Source: Leucobacter sp042726155
Lineage (GTDB): Bacteria > Actinomycetota > Actinomycetes > Actinomycetales > Microbacteriaceae
NCBI RefSeq assembly: GCF_042726155.1
Contig: NZ_JBHXHV010000001.1
Location: 496,001-560,000, forward strand
Reading direction: 5' to 3'
DNA: 64,000 nt
Shown: positions 42,151-50,748 of the stretch, piece by piece
Layout: the number at the start of each line of letters is the position of its first letter
How positions within the stretch are numbered: the first letter of the stretch is position 1
Program-made: the position numbers and the translations under genes
Notes under the pieces: model-generated
Databases searched by the model: none
Told to the model about the DNA's origin: nothing
The model's input: the letters and a program-made list of their open reading frames with translations, nothing else

Positions 42151-42184
42151 TAATGCGTCGGGTTCGAGCCGACGTGTTGCCGAT

Positions 42185-42646
42185 TCAGGCGAAGCGATAC
42201 GTTGCGTAGCGCACCGCGGTCGCCGTGCGTTCGGCGACGGCCAGGTAGATCGAACGCTCGAGGTGCGCGAGTGCCGGTGCCGAGGTCTCGATCGTCACGT
42301 TCGTGCGGAAGTAGTACTCGGACGGGTCGACCGGCTCGCCCCTGAGTAGCGATTCGAGCACGTGCGGGTCGCCGCTGCGCACCCCGGACGCCTGCAGGTA
42401 CAGCAGCTCCCCAGCTGGGGTGCGCGCCGAATAGCGGCCGTCGATCTCGATCGAACCGTCGCTGCGCACGACCTGCCAGTCGGCGCCCCCCGGCAAGATG
42501 TCAGCTTCGACGGCGCCAGTGATTCGCCCGCCCAAGATGGGGATGATGCGGCGATGCCCCGCGCGCGTGTGGCCGTGGTCTTCAAGCGAACCGAGCGTGA
42601 CCTCGACGTCGAAGGCGTGCTCAAGTTGCGGGGTGGGAAGCGGCAT
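42185..42646 (-). CDS. DUF3237 family protein
   Basis: 153 aa. DUF3237/UPF0311 pattern: LEHAFDVEVTLGSLEDHGHT, GHRRIIPILGGRITGAVEAD, ILPGGADWQVVRSDGSIEID and a late EYYFRTNVTIETSAPALAHL. The family forms small beta-barrels and often neighbours aromatic or lipid catabolic enzymes, with no established reaction. The gene overlaps the MarR gene by 26 bp and is the third in a monooxygenase-MarR-DUF3237 operon. Confidence 0.85.
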   Translation of the reverse strand: MPLPTPQLEHAFDVEVTLGSLEDHGHTRAGHRRIIPILGGRITGAVEADILPGGADWQVVRSDGSIEIDGRYSARTPAGELLYLQASGVRSGDPHVLESLLRGEPVDPSEYYFRTNVTIETSAPALAHLERSIYLAVAERTATAVRYATYRFA

Positions 42647-43208
42647 AATGGGCTCCGTTTTCTGCTGTGGTCGCGGGGTCAGGATCGGCGTCGGCTGTGC
42701 CGGGGTCAGCGATCAATGCCGACAGCAGGCGTTCGAGCGCTGGCAGCGCCGCGGCGACCGCCGTCCGGTCAGCGGGGTCGAGTACGCCGAGCGCCGCGCC
42801 CAGTATGCGCGCGCTCGCGGCATCGAACGACGCGAAGATCGACCGCGCCCGCGCCGAGGTGGAGACGAGCGCGCGACGACCATCGCTCGGGTCGGGGCGT
42901 CGCTCGATGAGGCCTGACCGCTGCATTGAGGCCAGCAGATTGCTGATCGTCGAGCGGTCGAGTCGCAGCTCGTCGGCGAGGTCGCTCGGCGCGCGGCTCT
43001 CTCCGGCGGGGAGTGCGCGGATCACCTGAATCTGCGCATCCGGGATGTCGGGGAGATCGTGCGCTGCCCGCGACGCGGTGAGCAGCGCGCGGCGCAGCGG
43101 CGACAGGATCCCGGCGAGGCGGGCGGGATCGAGGGCGGGATCGAGGTCGGTGCCGAGGTTGACGTCTAAGTCGAGGTCACTTCGTGGGGAGTCCATCTGC
43201 TCACTCAT
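42621..43208 (-). CDS. MarR family transcriptional regulator
   Basis: 195 aa. The winged-helix core is PDAQIQVIRALPAGESRAPS then DLADELRLDRSTISNLLASM and QRSGLIERRPDPSDGRRALV, the last being the MarR wing DxRDxR-like (DPSDGRR). Acidic tails (PRSDLDLDVNLGTDLD and DADPDP) flank it. It lies 9 bp after the monooxygenase gene and probably responds to that enzyme's aromatic substrate. A likely operator is the palindrome at 44479. Confidence 0.88.
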   Translation of the reverse strand: MSEQMDSPRSDLDLDVNLGTDLDPALDPARLAGILSPLRRALLTASRAAHDLPDIPDAQIQVIRALPAGESRAPSDLADELRLDRSTISNLLASMQRSGLIERRPDPSDGRRALVSTSARARSIFASFDAASARILGAALGVLDPADRTAVAAALPALERLLSALIADPGTADADPDPATTAENGAHYAASHPAT

Positions 43209-43217
43209 CTCTTCTCT

Positions 43218-44462
43218 TCAGCGCGGCACGCTCAGCGAGGGGCGCTCGTTGAGTGACGCGGGGTGGAACCCGGCTGCCCGCTTGTACGCGGTCGCGACGG
43301 CTTCGAGCTCGGCGGCCGGAATCACGTCAGTGATGTTCGCGAAGCCCCCGGGTGCCCGCTCGGCAGCGAGGATCATGACCCGCTCCGGCCCGGCCTGGCG
43401 CGTCTGCGCGAGCAGCTCCGCGGTCGCGGTGCGGCGCTCGGCCTCGTACGCGCGAAGTCCCGCGCGGGGCGTCGGCGACGTGGCGAGGTGGTACGCGAGC
43501 GTGCGCGCGTCGAGCGTCGCCTGCGAGCCGCCGTTTGACCCGTTCGGGTACATCGCGTGGGCCGCGTCGCCGAGCAGTGTCGTGCCGTCAAACGTCCACT
43601 GCGGGAGCGCATCGCGATCCACCATCGGATACTCGAGTATCTCGCTCGCGGAGGCGATGAGACCGGGGATGTCGATCCAGTCGAACCGCCAGTCCGCGAA
43701 GAGTTCGACGATGGGTTCGGGGTCGATGGCGCGATTCCAGTCGACCTGGCCTGACCCGACGCCGCGCTTCTCCGCGATGAAGTTGAGCGGCATGAGGCCG
43801 GTGGCCGGGTCGACCGCCCCGAGCGGATAGGCGACGAATTTCTGCTCACCGTCGCCGACCATCACCATCGTGCTGCCGTCGAGAAACGGTGGCGCGTAGG
43901 CGACCCCGCGCCACAGCGTGAGCCCGTTCCAGGGCGGTGCACCCTCGTCGGGGTAGTGCGCGGCGCGCACCGCTGAGTGAATACCGTCCGCGGCAATGAC
44001 GATGTCTGCGGTGACCTCGACCTCACCGGTTGCCGTCTCGAAGTGAGCGGTGTCTTGCGCGTCGCCGTGAGTGACCGAGACCACGCGGTGACCGGTGCGA
44101 ATGATGTCGCCGACGCGGCGCTCAACGGCATCGCGGAGGGTGAGCTGCAAACGGCCGCGGTGCACGGAGAGCTGCGGCCACGCATAGCCGGCCGCGGTGC
44201 CGCGCGGCTCCTGCCAGATCGGCTGGCCGTGGCGGTTGTAGTAGGCCAGCGTGGTCGGCTCGACGCCGAGCGCGGCGATCTCGTCGACGATTCCGAGCTC
44301 CGTGAGCTCCCGCACCGCGTGGGGCAGCAAATTGATGCCGACTCCGAGCCCGCGGATCTCAGCGGAGCGCTCATACACCGTGATATCGGTGAATCCCGCC
44401 TCGTGCAGGCTGAGCGCCGTGAGTAGGCCACCGATGCCGGCGCCGATGATGACGATCTTCAT
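43218..44462 (-). CDS. FAD-dependent aromatic monooxygenase (salicylate hydroxylase-like)
   Basis: 414 aa, group A flavoprotein monooxygenase. The N-terminal FAD-binding GxGxxG is KIVIIGAGIGGLLTALSLHE, the second flavin/NADPH motif DG is in TADIVIAADGIHSAVRAA, and the GD motif is TLLGDAAHAMYPNGSNGGSQ, near-typical of salicylate and 6-hydroxynicotinate-type hydroxylases. The PheA-like GVGINLLPHAVRELTELGI segment matches PhzS/NicC-like enzymes. The substrate is unknown. It leads the operon with MarR and DUF3237. Confidence 0.88.
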   Translation of the reverse strand: MKIVIIGAGIGGLLTALSLHEAGFTDITVYERSAEIRGLGVGINLLPHAVRELTELGIVDEIAALGVEPTTLAYYNRHGQPIWQEPRGTAAGYAWPQLSVHRGRLQLTLRDAVERRVGDIIRTGHRVVSVTHGDAQDTAHFETATGEVEVTADIVIAADGIHSAVRAAHYPDEGAPPWNGLTLWRGVAYAPPFLDGSTMVMVGDGEQKFVAYPLGAVDPATGLMPLNFIAEKRGVGSGQVDWNRAIDPEPIVELFADWRFDWIDIPGLIASASEILEYPMVDRDALPQWTFDGTTLLGDAAHAMYPNGSNGGSQATLDARTLAYHLATSPTPRAGLRAYEAERRTATAELLAQTRQAGPERVMILAAERAPGGFANITDVIPAAELEAVATAYKRAAGFHPASLNERPSLSVPR

Positions 44463-44478
44463 TGATCACTCCAGTTCG

Positions 44479-44529
44479 CGGGAGCACTCCCGTGTTAGTT
44501 TTGTGTCAAAACTAACACGGGCGCTCCCG
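44479..44529. promoter_or_regulatory. Long palindrome upstream of the monooxygenase operon (MarR operator candidate)
   Basis: CCCGTGTTAGTTTTG and CAAAACTAACACGGG form perfect 15-bp arms around TGT, extended outwards by CGGGAGC/GCTCCCG with a small bulge. It lies 17 bp upstream of the monooxygenase start. The TTAG...CTAA core suits a MarR operator. It could also terminate the upstream aldo/keto reductase transcript. Confidence 0.7.
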
Positions 44530-44553
44530 CGACACAAGGGCGATCGCGGCGGA

Positions 44554-45567
44554 TCAGACCAGGCGCGTCTTCGGCGATACCCCGTAGGTGTCTTCGGCGT
44601 CGCGGTTCGGCACATCGCCGAGCGCGGTGTCGATCGCGGCGAGCGTATCGGCATCGAGCACCACGCCGGATGCCTGCACCGTGTCTGCCAGCTGCCCGGG
44701 GCGCGACGCACCGACGAGAGCGGCGGCAACGTTCGGATTCTGCAGCACCCACGCGATGGCGAGCTGCGGCATGGTGAGCCCGGCCTCCGAGGCGATCGGC
44801 TTCAGTCGCTGCACGGCCTCAAGAATCGGCTCGTCCAAGAACTTCTGCATGAACTCAGCGCCGCTCTTTTCGTCGGTCGCGCGCGACCCCGAGGGCACCG
44901 GCTGGCCGGGCAGATACTTGCCGGAGAGCACGCCCTGCGCCATGGGAGACCACACGATCTGCGAGATGCCGAGCTCCTCCGAGGTCGGCACGACCTTCCC
45001 CTCGATGACGCGATGCAGCATCGAGTACTGCGGCTGATTTGAGATGAGCTGCACGCCCAGCTGCTTCGCGAGCGCGTGACCCTCGCGCAGCTGCTCGGCG
45101 GTCCACTCCGACACCCCGATGTACAGCGCCTTGCCCTGGCGCACCACGTCGGCGAACGCCTGGAACGTCTCCTCGAGCGGCGTCTCGTAGTCGAAGCGGT
45201 GCGCCTGGTACAGGTCGACGTAGTCGGTGCCGAGGCGCTTCAGCGAACCGTTGATGGACTCAAAAATGTGCTTGCGGCTGAGGCCCGTATCGTTCGGCCC
45301 CTTCGGGCCGGTCGGGAAGTACACCTTCGTGAAGATTTCGAGCCCCTCGCGGCGCTGCCCTTCGAGTGCGCGGCCGAGTACAACTTCTGCCGCCGTGTTG
45401 GCGTACGTGTCTGCGGTGTCGAACGTCGTGATGCCGGCTTCGAGCGCTGCGTGCACCGTCTGCACCGCCGTGTCGTCTTCGACCTGGGACGCGTGCGTCA
45501 CCCAGTTGCCGAACGTGATTTCCGAGACCTTGAGCCCGCTGTTTCCGAGATAGCGATAGTTGACCAT
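44554..45567 (-). CDS. Aldo/keto reductase (AKR, beta-subunit-like)
   Basis: 337 aa. It is an NADP(H)-dependent TIM-barrel oxidoreductase. The catalytic tetrad can be placed: Asp in TFDTADTYANTAAEVVLGRA with Tyr next to it, Lys in EIFTKVYFPTG and His in DLYQAHRFDYETPLEE. The C-terminal cofactor region is ALVGASRPGQLADTVQ. The start MVNYRYLGNSGLKVSEITFG is typical of the KCNAB/YghZ-like AKR group. The substrate is unknown; it appears to be monocistronic. Confidence 0.9.
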   Translation of the reverse strand: MVNYRYLGNSGLKVSEITFGNWVTHASQVEDDTAVQTVHAALEAGITTFDTADTYANTAAEVVLGRALEGQRREGLEIFTKVYFPTGPKGPNDTGLSRKHIFESINGSLKRLGTDYVDLYQAHRFDYETPLEETFQAFADVVRQGKALYIGVSEWTAEQLREGHALAKQLGVQLISNQPQYSMLHRVIEGKVVPTSEELGISQIVWSPMAQGVLSGKYLPGQPVPSGSRATDEKSGAEFMQKFLDEPILEAVQRLKPIASEAGLTMPQLAIAWVLQNPNVAAALVGASRPGQLADTVQASGVVLDADTLAAIDTALGDVPNRDAEDTYGVSPKTRLV

Positions 45568-45673
45568 GCGCTCACCCTATGCCCGGGCGCTGTCACGCTG
45601 CAGTGAGTCCGTGCATCTTCGGACGCGCGGTCGGAACCGCGGCGCAGGGGGCGCTGTCAGCGCGAAGTCCCGG

Positions 45674-46462
45674 CTAGTCGTTCGTCGTCGAGATGCGCTC
45701 CAGCAACCGATCGGGCAGCACGCGCGTGAGCGGCGTGAGTAGGCGGTACCGCCAGTCAGACACGATCACGCTGCGGCCCTGCCGCACCGCGATCAGTCCC
45801 TCGCGTACGACCCGCGCCGGGTCTGCCCACGCCAGCTTCGGCACGCGCGGCAGGTGATCCTCACCCATCCGCTCGTGGAACTCGGTGTCGAGCAGCCCGG
45901 GGCAGAGCGCCGTGACGTGCACGCCGCGACGGCGGTAGCGCGCATTGAGGGCGCGCGACAGCGACACGACCGCGGCCTTCGCTGCCCCGTAGGTTCCGGT
46001 GGGGGTGAACGCCGCGACGCTCGCAACGTTCACGATCCAGCCGTAGCCGCGATCCAGCATGCCGGGTACGGCCGCGTGCGCGAGGCGAAGCGGCACCCAA
46101 GAAAGTAGCTCGTGGAGGCGGCGTTCATCAGCGAGGTCGCTCGACTCGAACCCCTCGTAGACGCCGAAACCGGCGTTGTTGATCACGATGTCGACGGGGT
46201 GCACCGTCGCTTCCACCCGCTCTGCGACCCGCTCGAGGTCGTCTGTTTTCGTGAGGTCGGCGGCGATCACGGTCACCTCGACGGTGTAGCGGCCTCGAAG
46301 GTCTGCCGCGAGCGCATCAAGCCGGTCGCCGTCGCGCGCGACGAGCACGAGGTGCACGCCCTTCGCCGCGAGCTGGTGGGCGAACTCCCGGCCGAGCCCG
46401 GCCGAGGCGCCGGTGATCAGGGCCGTGAGCGGTGCGCTGGTCGACGCGGCTGAGACGGTCAT
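45674..46462 (-). CDS. Short-chain dehydrogenase/reductase
   Basis: 262 aa. Classical SDR: cofactor motif TGASAGLGREFAHQLAAKG (TGxxxGxG), VINNAGFG (NAG), Ser of IVNVASVAAFTPTGT and the YxxxK in TYGAAKAAVVSLSRALN. An Arg after the first strand (VARDGDRLD) suggests NADP preference. The C-terminal extension resembles DltE/YqjQ-type SDRs. It lies 3 bp after the DoxX-like gene, so the two are co-expressed. The substrate is unknown. Confidence 0.88.
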   Translation of the reverse strand: MTVSAASTSAPLTALITGASAGLGREFAHQLAAKGVHLVLVARDGDRLDALAADLRGRYTVEVTVIAADLTKTDDLERVAERVEATVHPVDIVINNAGFGVYEGFESSDLADERRLHELLSWVPLRLAHAAVPGMLDRGYGWIVNVASVAAFTPTGTYGAAKAAVVSLSRALNARYRRRGVHVTALCPGLLDTEFHERMGEDHLPRVPKLAWADPARVVREGLIAVRQGRSVIVSDWRYRLLTPLTRVLPDRLLERISTTND

Positions 46463-46465
46463 GAG

Positions 46466-46909
46466 TCAGCGCCCCTGTCGCTCGCGCCGGATCGCCTGGA
46501 AGGCCCCGCACGACCAGAGCGCCCACAGCACGAGCAACGGCTGAAACACGAGCCGGATGCCGCGGGCCGCATCGCTGTCGAGCCCGAACGCGTCGGAGCG
46601 CGTCACGAACTGCGAGATGTTGCCTGGAAACACCGCGACGAAGAACGCGGCGATGATCCAGCCGACCGGCACCCGCAGGCGACCGAGCACGATCGCTGCG
46701 CCGCCGAGCGTGATCTCGACGATGCCAGAGGCGATGACGACGAAGTCTTTGTCGGCGGGCACCCAATCGGGTACCTGCGCCTGGAACGTGCGGCGCGCGA
46801 ATGTGAGGTGCGCGATACCGGCAAACAGCAACCCGGCCCCGAGCAGTATTCGCGCGGCGTGCTGCAGCGGGGTCGCGGGCGGCGGTGACGTGGTGACAAG
46901 TGCGCTCAT
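46466..46909 (-). CDS. DoxX-like integral membrane protein
   Basis: 147 aa from the ATG at 46909 with GGAGG upstream. It has four hydrophobic segments. The first is ILLGAGLLFAGIAHLTFARR with TFQAQVPDWVPADKDFVVIA, a pattern of the DoxX/MauE-like superfamily. Others are GIVEITLGGAAIVLG, GWIIAAFFVAVFPGNISQFV and IRLVFQPLLVLWALWSC. Function is unknown; DoxX relatives sometimes associate with thiol or quinone oxidation. It is divergent from the IclR gene, 64 bp away. Confidence 0.75.
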   Translation of the reverse strand: MSALVTTSPPPATPLQHAARILLGAGLLFAGIAHLTFARRTFQAQVPDWVPADKDFVVIASGIVEITLGGAAIVLGRLRVPVGWIIAAFFVAVFPGNISQFVTRSDAFGLDSDAARGIRLVFQPLLVLWALWSCGAFQAIRRERQGR

Positions 46910-46972
46910 GGGGGCCTCCTGCGCCTCATCGTACGCGCGGTAGTCTCGTCGCAGCGAGTCAGGAGGCGGAGA

Positions 46973-47749
46973 GTGACGGCGACCCGAGACGGGAGCGAGG
47001 CGGAGCGCGGCGTATTGGCGCGGGCCCTCGCCGTGCTCGACTGTTTCTCGGAGGACGAACCCGATCTGACGGCCGTGACCCTCGCGCAGCGCACCGGGCT
47101 GTCGTCGTCGACGCTCCACCGACTGCTCGCCACCCTGATCGCCGAGGGGCTCGTCTCACGCCTGCCCGGCCACCGCTACGCCGTCGGTGCGCGACTCTGG
47201 GAGCTCGGGGAACTCTCGCCGCTGTCGCTGCGCCTGCGCGAGCGCGCGATTCCCCACTTGATGCGGTTGTACGAGGCCACCGGTGAGAATGTGCACCTGG
47301 GCGTGCTCGACGGCGAACCCGAGCGGGCAACCGTGCTCTACGTGGGGCGAGTGACGGGCCGCCGTTCGATCCCCACCGTGAGCCGCGCGGGTGGCCGCGG
47401 GCCGCTGCACACGACGGGCGTTGGCAAGGCGCTGCTGGCGGGGTGCGAGGAGAGCTGGCTCGAGCGCTACTTCACGGTGCCGCGCGACCCAGAGACCGTG
47501 CACTCGATCACCGAAGAGGGCGCGCTCCGGGACGATCTGCGCCTCACCCGGTCCCGTGGCTACGCCAGTACGCGCGAGGAGATGACGCTCGGCAACATCT
47601 CGATCGCGGTCGCGCTGCCGCGGGTGACGGGCCTGCCCCCGGTCGCCCTCAGCGTTGTCGTGCACATTGATCGCGCCGATGAGCGGCTGCTCGCCCGCGT
47701 GGTGCAGCAGGCGGCACGGGAACTGCACGCGGCGATCAGGGAGCCGTAA
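46973..47749 (+). CDS. IclR family transcriptional regulator
   Basis: 258 aa, GTG start with GGAGG upstream. The N-terminal winged HTH is VTLAQRTGLSSSTLHRLLAT then LIAEGLVSRLPGHRYAVGAR. The C-terminal IclR effector domain includes PLHTTGVGKALLAGCEESWL and TRSRGYASTREEMTLGNISI. It lies immediately upstream of the pca genes, so it probably regulates them or the divergent DoxX-SDR pair. A second IclR regulator ends the pca cluster at 54702. Confidence 0.9.
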   Translation: MTATRDGSEAERGVLARALAVLDCFSEDEPDLTAVTLAQRTGLSSSTLHRLLATLIAEGLVSRLPGHRYAVGARLWELGELSPLSLRLRERAIPHLMRLYEATGENVHLGVLDGEPERATVLYVGRVTGRRSIPTVSRAGGRGPLHTTGVGKALLAGCEESWLERYFTVPRDPETVHSITEEGALRDDLRLTRSRGYASTREEMTLGNISIAVALPRVTGLPPVALSVVVHIDRADERLLARVVQQAARELHAAIREP

Positions 47750-47774
47750 GTGGCCTGTGGTGCGGCGTCGGCAC

Positions 47775-47805
47775 CGCACGATTCCCACTGAGTGGGAATC
47801 GTGCG
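47775..47805. promoter_or_regulatory. Perfect 31-bp palindrome upstream of pcaH
   Basis: CGCACGATTCCCACT and AGTGGGAATCGTGCG are exact reverse complements about a central G. It is 25 bp after the IclR stop and 66 bp before pcaH. As a single-base centre is poor for a hairpin loop and no T-run follows, an operator is more likely than a terminator. Confidence 0.6.
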
Positions 47806-47871
47806 CGAACTTGACGCGCGAAGCTGCGACCCTGGGCGGACGAACGGCGAGACCTCAAAGGAGCGCGATCC

Positions 47872-48690
47872 ATGTCCGAGCACCCCCCAGCCGCGGCGCC
47901 GGAGTCGCTGCTCGCGGCCCCCGATCAGGCGTCGCAGGGCCAAATCACCGGCGAGATAGCGGCGATCCACGCGGAGTACGCAAAGCGCGTCGCGGCGGGT
48001 GAGCGCGTGCCGCGCACGCTCTACGATTTCGCCCCGTATCGCTCGAGCGTGCTGCGCCACCCCACGAAGAACCCGCGGCTCGTTGACCCCGAATCGATTG
48101 AACTCTGGTCGCCCGCGTATGGTCAGCGCGACGTCGCCGCCATCGAGTCCGACCTGACGCTGCAGTACTCCGGCGAACCGCAGGGGGAGCGAATGACCGT
48201 GACGGGCCGGCTGCTCGATTCGTGGGGGCGGCCGCTGCGCAATCAACTCATCGAGATCTGGCAGGCGAACGCGGCCGGGCGCTACATTCACCAGCGGGAT
48301 CAGCACCCGGCGCCGCTCGACCCCAACTTCACCGGTGCTGGCCGCATCGTGACGGGCAGCGACGGCGAGTACGCCTTCACGACGATCAAGCCCGGCCCGT
48401 ACCCGTGGAAGAACCACGTCAACGCGTGGCGCCCCGCCCACATCCACTTCTCGGTGTTCGGATCGTCGTTCACGCAGCGCCTCGTGACGCAGATGTACTT
48501 CCCGGGCGACCCGCTGTTTCCGCTCGACCCGATCTACAACTCGATCCCGGATCAGCGCGACCGCGACCGGCTCATCGGCGTCTACGACCACGACCTGACC
48601 GTGCCAGAGTTCTCGATGGGATACCGCTTCGACATCGTCGTCGACGGCCCGCAGGCGACCTGGTTCGAACCCGAAGAAGGGGAACACTGA
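47872..48690 (+). CDS. pcaH: Protocatechuate 3,4-dioxygenase, beta subunit
   Basis: 272 aa, AAAGGAG before the ATG. It is an intradiol ring-cleavage dioxygenase that, with PcaG, opens protocatechuate to 3-carboxy-cis,cis-muconate. Visible are the N-terminal beta-subunit segment, VTGRLLDSWGRPLRNQLIEI then WQANAAGRY with an iron Tyr, KPGPYPWKNHVNAWRPAHIH carrying the Tyr and His iron ligands (HxHF), and TQMYFPGDPLFPLDPIYNSI. These match PcaH closely. pcaG follows with a TGATG overlap. It begins the pcaHGBDC-IJF run. Confidence 0.96.
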   Translation: MSEHPPAAAPESLLAAPDQASQGQITGEIAAIHAEYAKRVAAGERVPRTLYDFAPYRSSVLRHPTKNPRLVDPESIELWSPAYGQRDVAAIESDLTLQYSGEPQGERMTVTGRLLDSWGRPLRNQLIEIWQANAAGRYIHQRDQHPAPLDPNFTGAGRIVTGSDGEYAFTTIKPGPYPWKNHVNAWRPAHIHFSVFGSSFTQRLVTQMYFPGDPLFPLDPIYNSIPDQRDRDRLIGVYDHDLTVPEFSMGYRFDIVVDGPQATWFEPEEGEH

Positions 48691-49283
48691 TGAGTGCACC
48701 AGCACCCGCGCCGCACGCAGGCTCGCCCGCACCGGCAAAGACCCACGAGCCCACTCCGGGCCAGACCATCGGGCCGTTCTTCGCGTACGGAACGACGTTC
48801 GTGAAGCAGCACGAGGTCGCGTTTCCTCACTCGGCCGGCTCGGTCGTGCTGGGCGGTCGCGTGTTCGACGGCGCGGGCAACCCGATCCCCGACGCGATGA
48901 TCGAGATTTTCGGTGCCGATACCGACGGATCGGTGCCGCGAGCCCGTGGCACGCTCCGACGCGACGACCACTCGTTCACGGGGTTCGGGCGTGCGTTTAC
49001 GAATGACGAGGGCCACTACGAATTCTGGACCCGAAACCCCGGCTCCGTGTCAGGCGAAGCGCCCTTTTTCGCCGTCGTCGTGTTCGCCCGCGGCCTCCCC
49101 AACAAACTGCACTCCCGGGTCTACCTGCCCGAGGGTGAAGCCGCGCTCGCCGCAGACCCGCTGCTGTCATCGCTCGATGCGGAGGAGCGCGCTACGCTCA
49201 TTGCAACGCGCACGCCCGACGGATTTCTCACCCACGACATCCGATTGCAGGGCGAGAGGGAGACCGTGTTCCTTGCCTACTGA
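48690..49283 (+). CDS. pcaG: Protocatechuate 3,4-dioxygenase, alpha subunit
   Basis: 197 aa from the ATG overlapping the pcaH stop. Start motif TPGQTIGPFFAYGTTF is that of PcaG, followed by GRVFDGAGNPIPDAMIEIFG and GFGRAFTNDEGHYEFWTRNP then PFFAVVVFARGLPNKLHSRV. The alpha subunit resembles PcaH but lacks the full iron ligand set, as is usual. It has a Pro/Ala-rich N-terminal tail (APAPAPHAGSPAPAKTHE). The 3' end overlaps pcaB by 11 bp. Confidence 0.95.
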   Translation: MSAPAPAPHAGSPAPAKTHEPTPGQTIGPFFAYGTTFVKQHEVAFPHSAGSVVLGGRVFDGAGNPIPDAMIEIFGADTDGSVPRARGTLRRDDHSFTGFGRAFTNDEGHYEFWTRNPGSVSGEAPFFAVVVFARGLPNKLHSRVYLPEGEAALAADPLLSSLDAEERATLIATRTPDGFLTHDIRLQGERETVFLAY

Positions 49284-50748
49284 ACCTGGTACCGGTGACG
49301 CCGTTGACACCGCCATTGATCGGGGTCTGCTCTCGCCCGTCACGGTCGGCTTCGATGCGCTGACCAGCGACGCCGAGTTCGCCGGCTGCCTCGTCGCCGC
49401 GGAGGTCGCGGTGGTGCGCGCCTGGGCGGCCGTCGGCGTCGCGCCGCAGCGCGTCGCCGAGCGCGTATCCGCCGCTCTGGGCTGGCGGGGAACCGGAGAG
49501 CCGTGCGATCTGAGCGCGCTCGATGCGTTCCCGCTCGATCAGCTCATCAACGACTCCGTCGCGGGCGGTAATCCGGTGATTCCACTCGTCGGGGTGCTGC
49601 GCGAGCGCGTGCCAGAGGACTGCCGCGCCTGGGTGCACCGCGGGGTGACGAGCCAAGACATTATGGACTCGGTACTGATGCTGCTCGCTGCCCGGGCGGG
49701 AGCGGCGGCACTCACGGGGCTTCGAGCCACGGAGGATCACCTCGCGGCGTTCGCCGCTCGGCACCGCGACGACGTGTGTGCCGCGCGCACGCTCACGCAG
49801 CAGGCGGTGCCGACCACCGTCGGGCTGCGGGCGAGCGGCTGGGTGCGCGGGGTGCGCCGTGCTGGGCTGCGCCTCGAGGCCGCGCTCAGTGAGCTCCCGG
49901 CACAGCTCGCGGGGGCCGCCGGCACGCTCGCCTCGTTCGCGGAGATTGCCCGGCTTGAACTCGGCACCCGCGGCTCGGCCGAAGCCAGCGCAGCGGCCGC
50001 CAGCGCGAGCGCTGCGACCGCCGCCGCACTCGCGCTGCCCACGGCGCACGCCCGCGAACTCGGGCTGTGCCCGCCCGAGGGGCCCTGGCACACGGTGCGC
50101 TGGCCCGTCACAGAACTCGGCGACGCGCTCGCGCAGACCGTCGACGCGGTCGCCGTCATCGCCGCCGACGTGGCGACGCTCAGTCGCAGCGAAATCGGTG
50201 AACTCGCGGAGGGCAGCGGAGGCGGTTCGTCGGCGATGCCGCAGAAGCGCAACCCGGCCCGCTCGGTGCTCATTCGTTCCGCGGCTCTGCGAGCGCCACA
50301 CCTGGCCGCCACCCTCCACACCGCAGCCGCACTCGCCGTCGACGAGCGGCCCGACGGTGCCTGGCACGCCGAGTGGCCTGCGCTGCGCGAGCTGCTGCGA
50401 CTGGCGTGCGGCGCGACCGGTCACGCGGCTGAACTCGTCGCAGGCCTGCGCACCGATCCCGAAGCGGCCCGCGTCAATCTCGCGCGGAGTCGCGGGCTCA
50501 TTGTCGCGGAGCGCCTGGCAATCGTGCTCGGGCCGGTCATCGGCGCAGATCGCGTGCGACAGCTTGTGGCGGCCGCGGGGAAAGGCGACCTCGCCGCGCT
50601 GTTGCGCGACGAGCCACTCATTGCCGAGGCGGGCATCGACATCGCTGCGCTGCTCGATCCGGCGAACTACACGGGGCTCGCCGGGGAGATCGTCGACGCC
50701 TCGATACGCACCCATCCGACCGACGACACCCGCCAGGAGACTTCATGA
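49273..50748 (+). CDS. pcaB: 3-carboxy-cis,cis-muconate cycloisomerase
   Basis: 491 aa from a TTG at 49273 (GGGAGA about 10 bp upstream), the only in-frame start that keeps the N-terminus intact; it overlaps pcaG by 11 bp. It belongs to the fumarase/argininosuccinate lyase superfamily. The signature GSSAMPQKRNPARSVLIRSA (catalytic loop) is followed by a helical C-terminal domain, and HRGVTSQDIMDSVLML is the second conserved region. The enzyme lactonises the dioxygenase product to 4-carboxymuconolactone. The N-terminal DAVDTAIDRGLLSPVTVGFD is typical of PcaB. Rare TTG use may hold its level down. Confidence 0.93.
   Translation: MPTEPGTGDAVDTAIDRGLLSPVTVGFDALTSDAEFAGCLVAAEVAVVRAWAAVGVAPQRVAERVSAALGWRGTGEPCDLSALDAFPLDQLINDSVAGGNPVIPLVGVLRERVPEDCRAWVHRGVTSQDIMDSVLMLLAARAGAAALTGLRATEDHLAAFAARHRDDVCAARTLTQQAVPTTVGLRASGWVRGVRRAGLRLEAALSELPAQLAGAAGTLASFAEIARLELGTRGSAEASAAAASASAATAAALALPTAHARELGLCPPEGPWHTVRWPVTELGDALAQTVDAVAVIAADVATLSRSEIGELAEGSGGGSSAMPQKRNPARSVLIRSAALRAPHLAATLHTAAALAVDERPDGAWHAEWPALRELLRLACGATGHAAELVAGLRTDPEAARVNLARSRGLIVAERLAIVLGPVIGADRVRQLVAAAGKGDLAALLRDEPLIAEAGIDIAALLDPANYTGLAGEIVDASIRTHPTDDTRQETS

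Noticed and set aside
42156..42174. CGTCGG-GTTCGAG-CCGACG, resembling a tRNA T-arm and hence a possible attachment site
   Set aside because: The TTCGAGC loop does not fit a 5-bp T-stem in register, and no acceptor stem, anticodon arm, CCA end or second copy is present. It is more likely a chance hairpin.
47775..47805. Intrinsic terminator for the IclR gene
   Set aside because: The arms meet at one base so the loop would cost pairing, and no T-run follows. An operator reading fits better, though a terminator role is not excluded.
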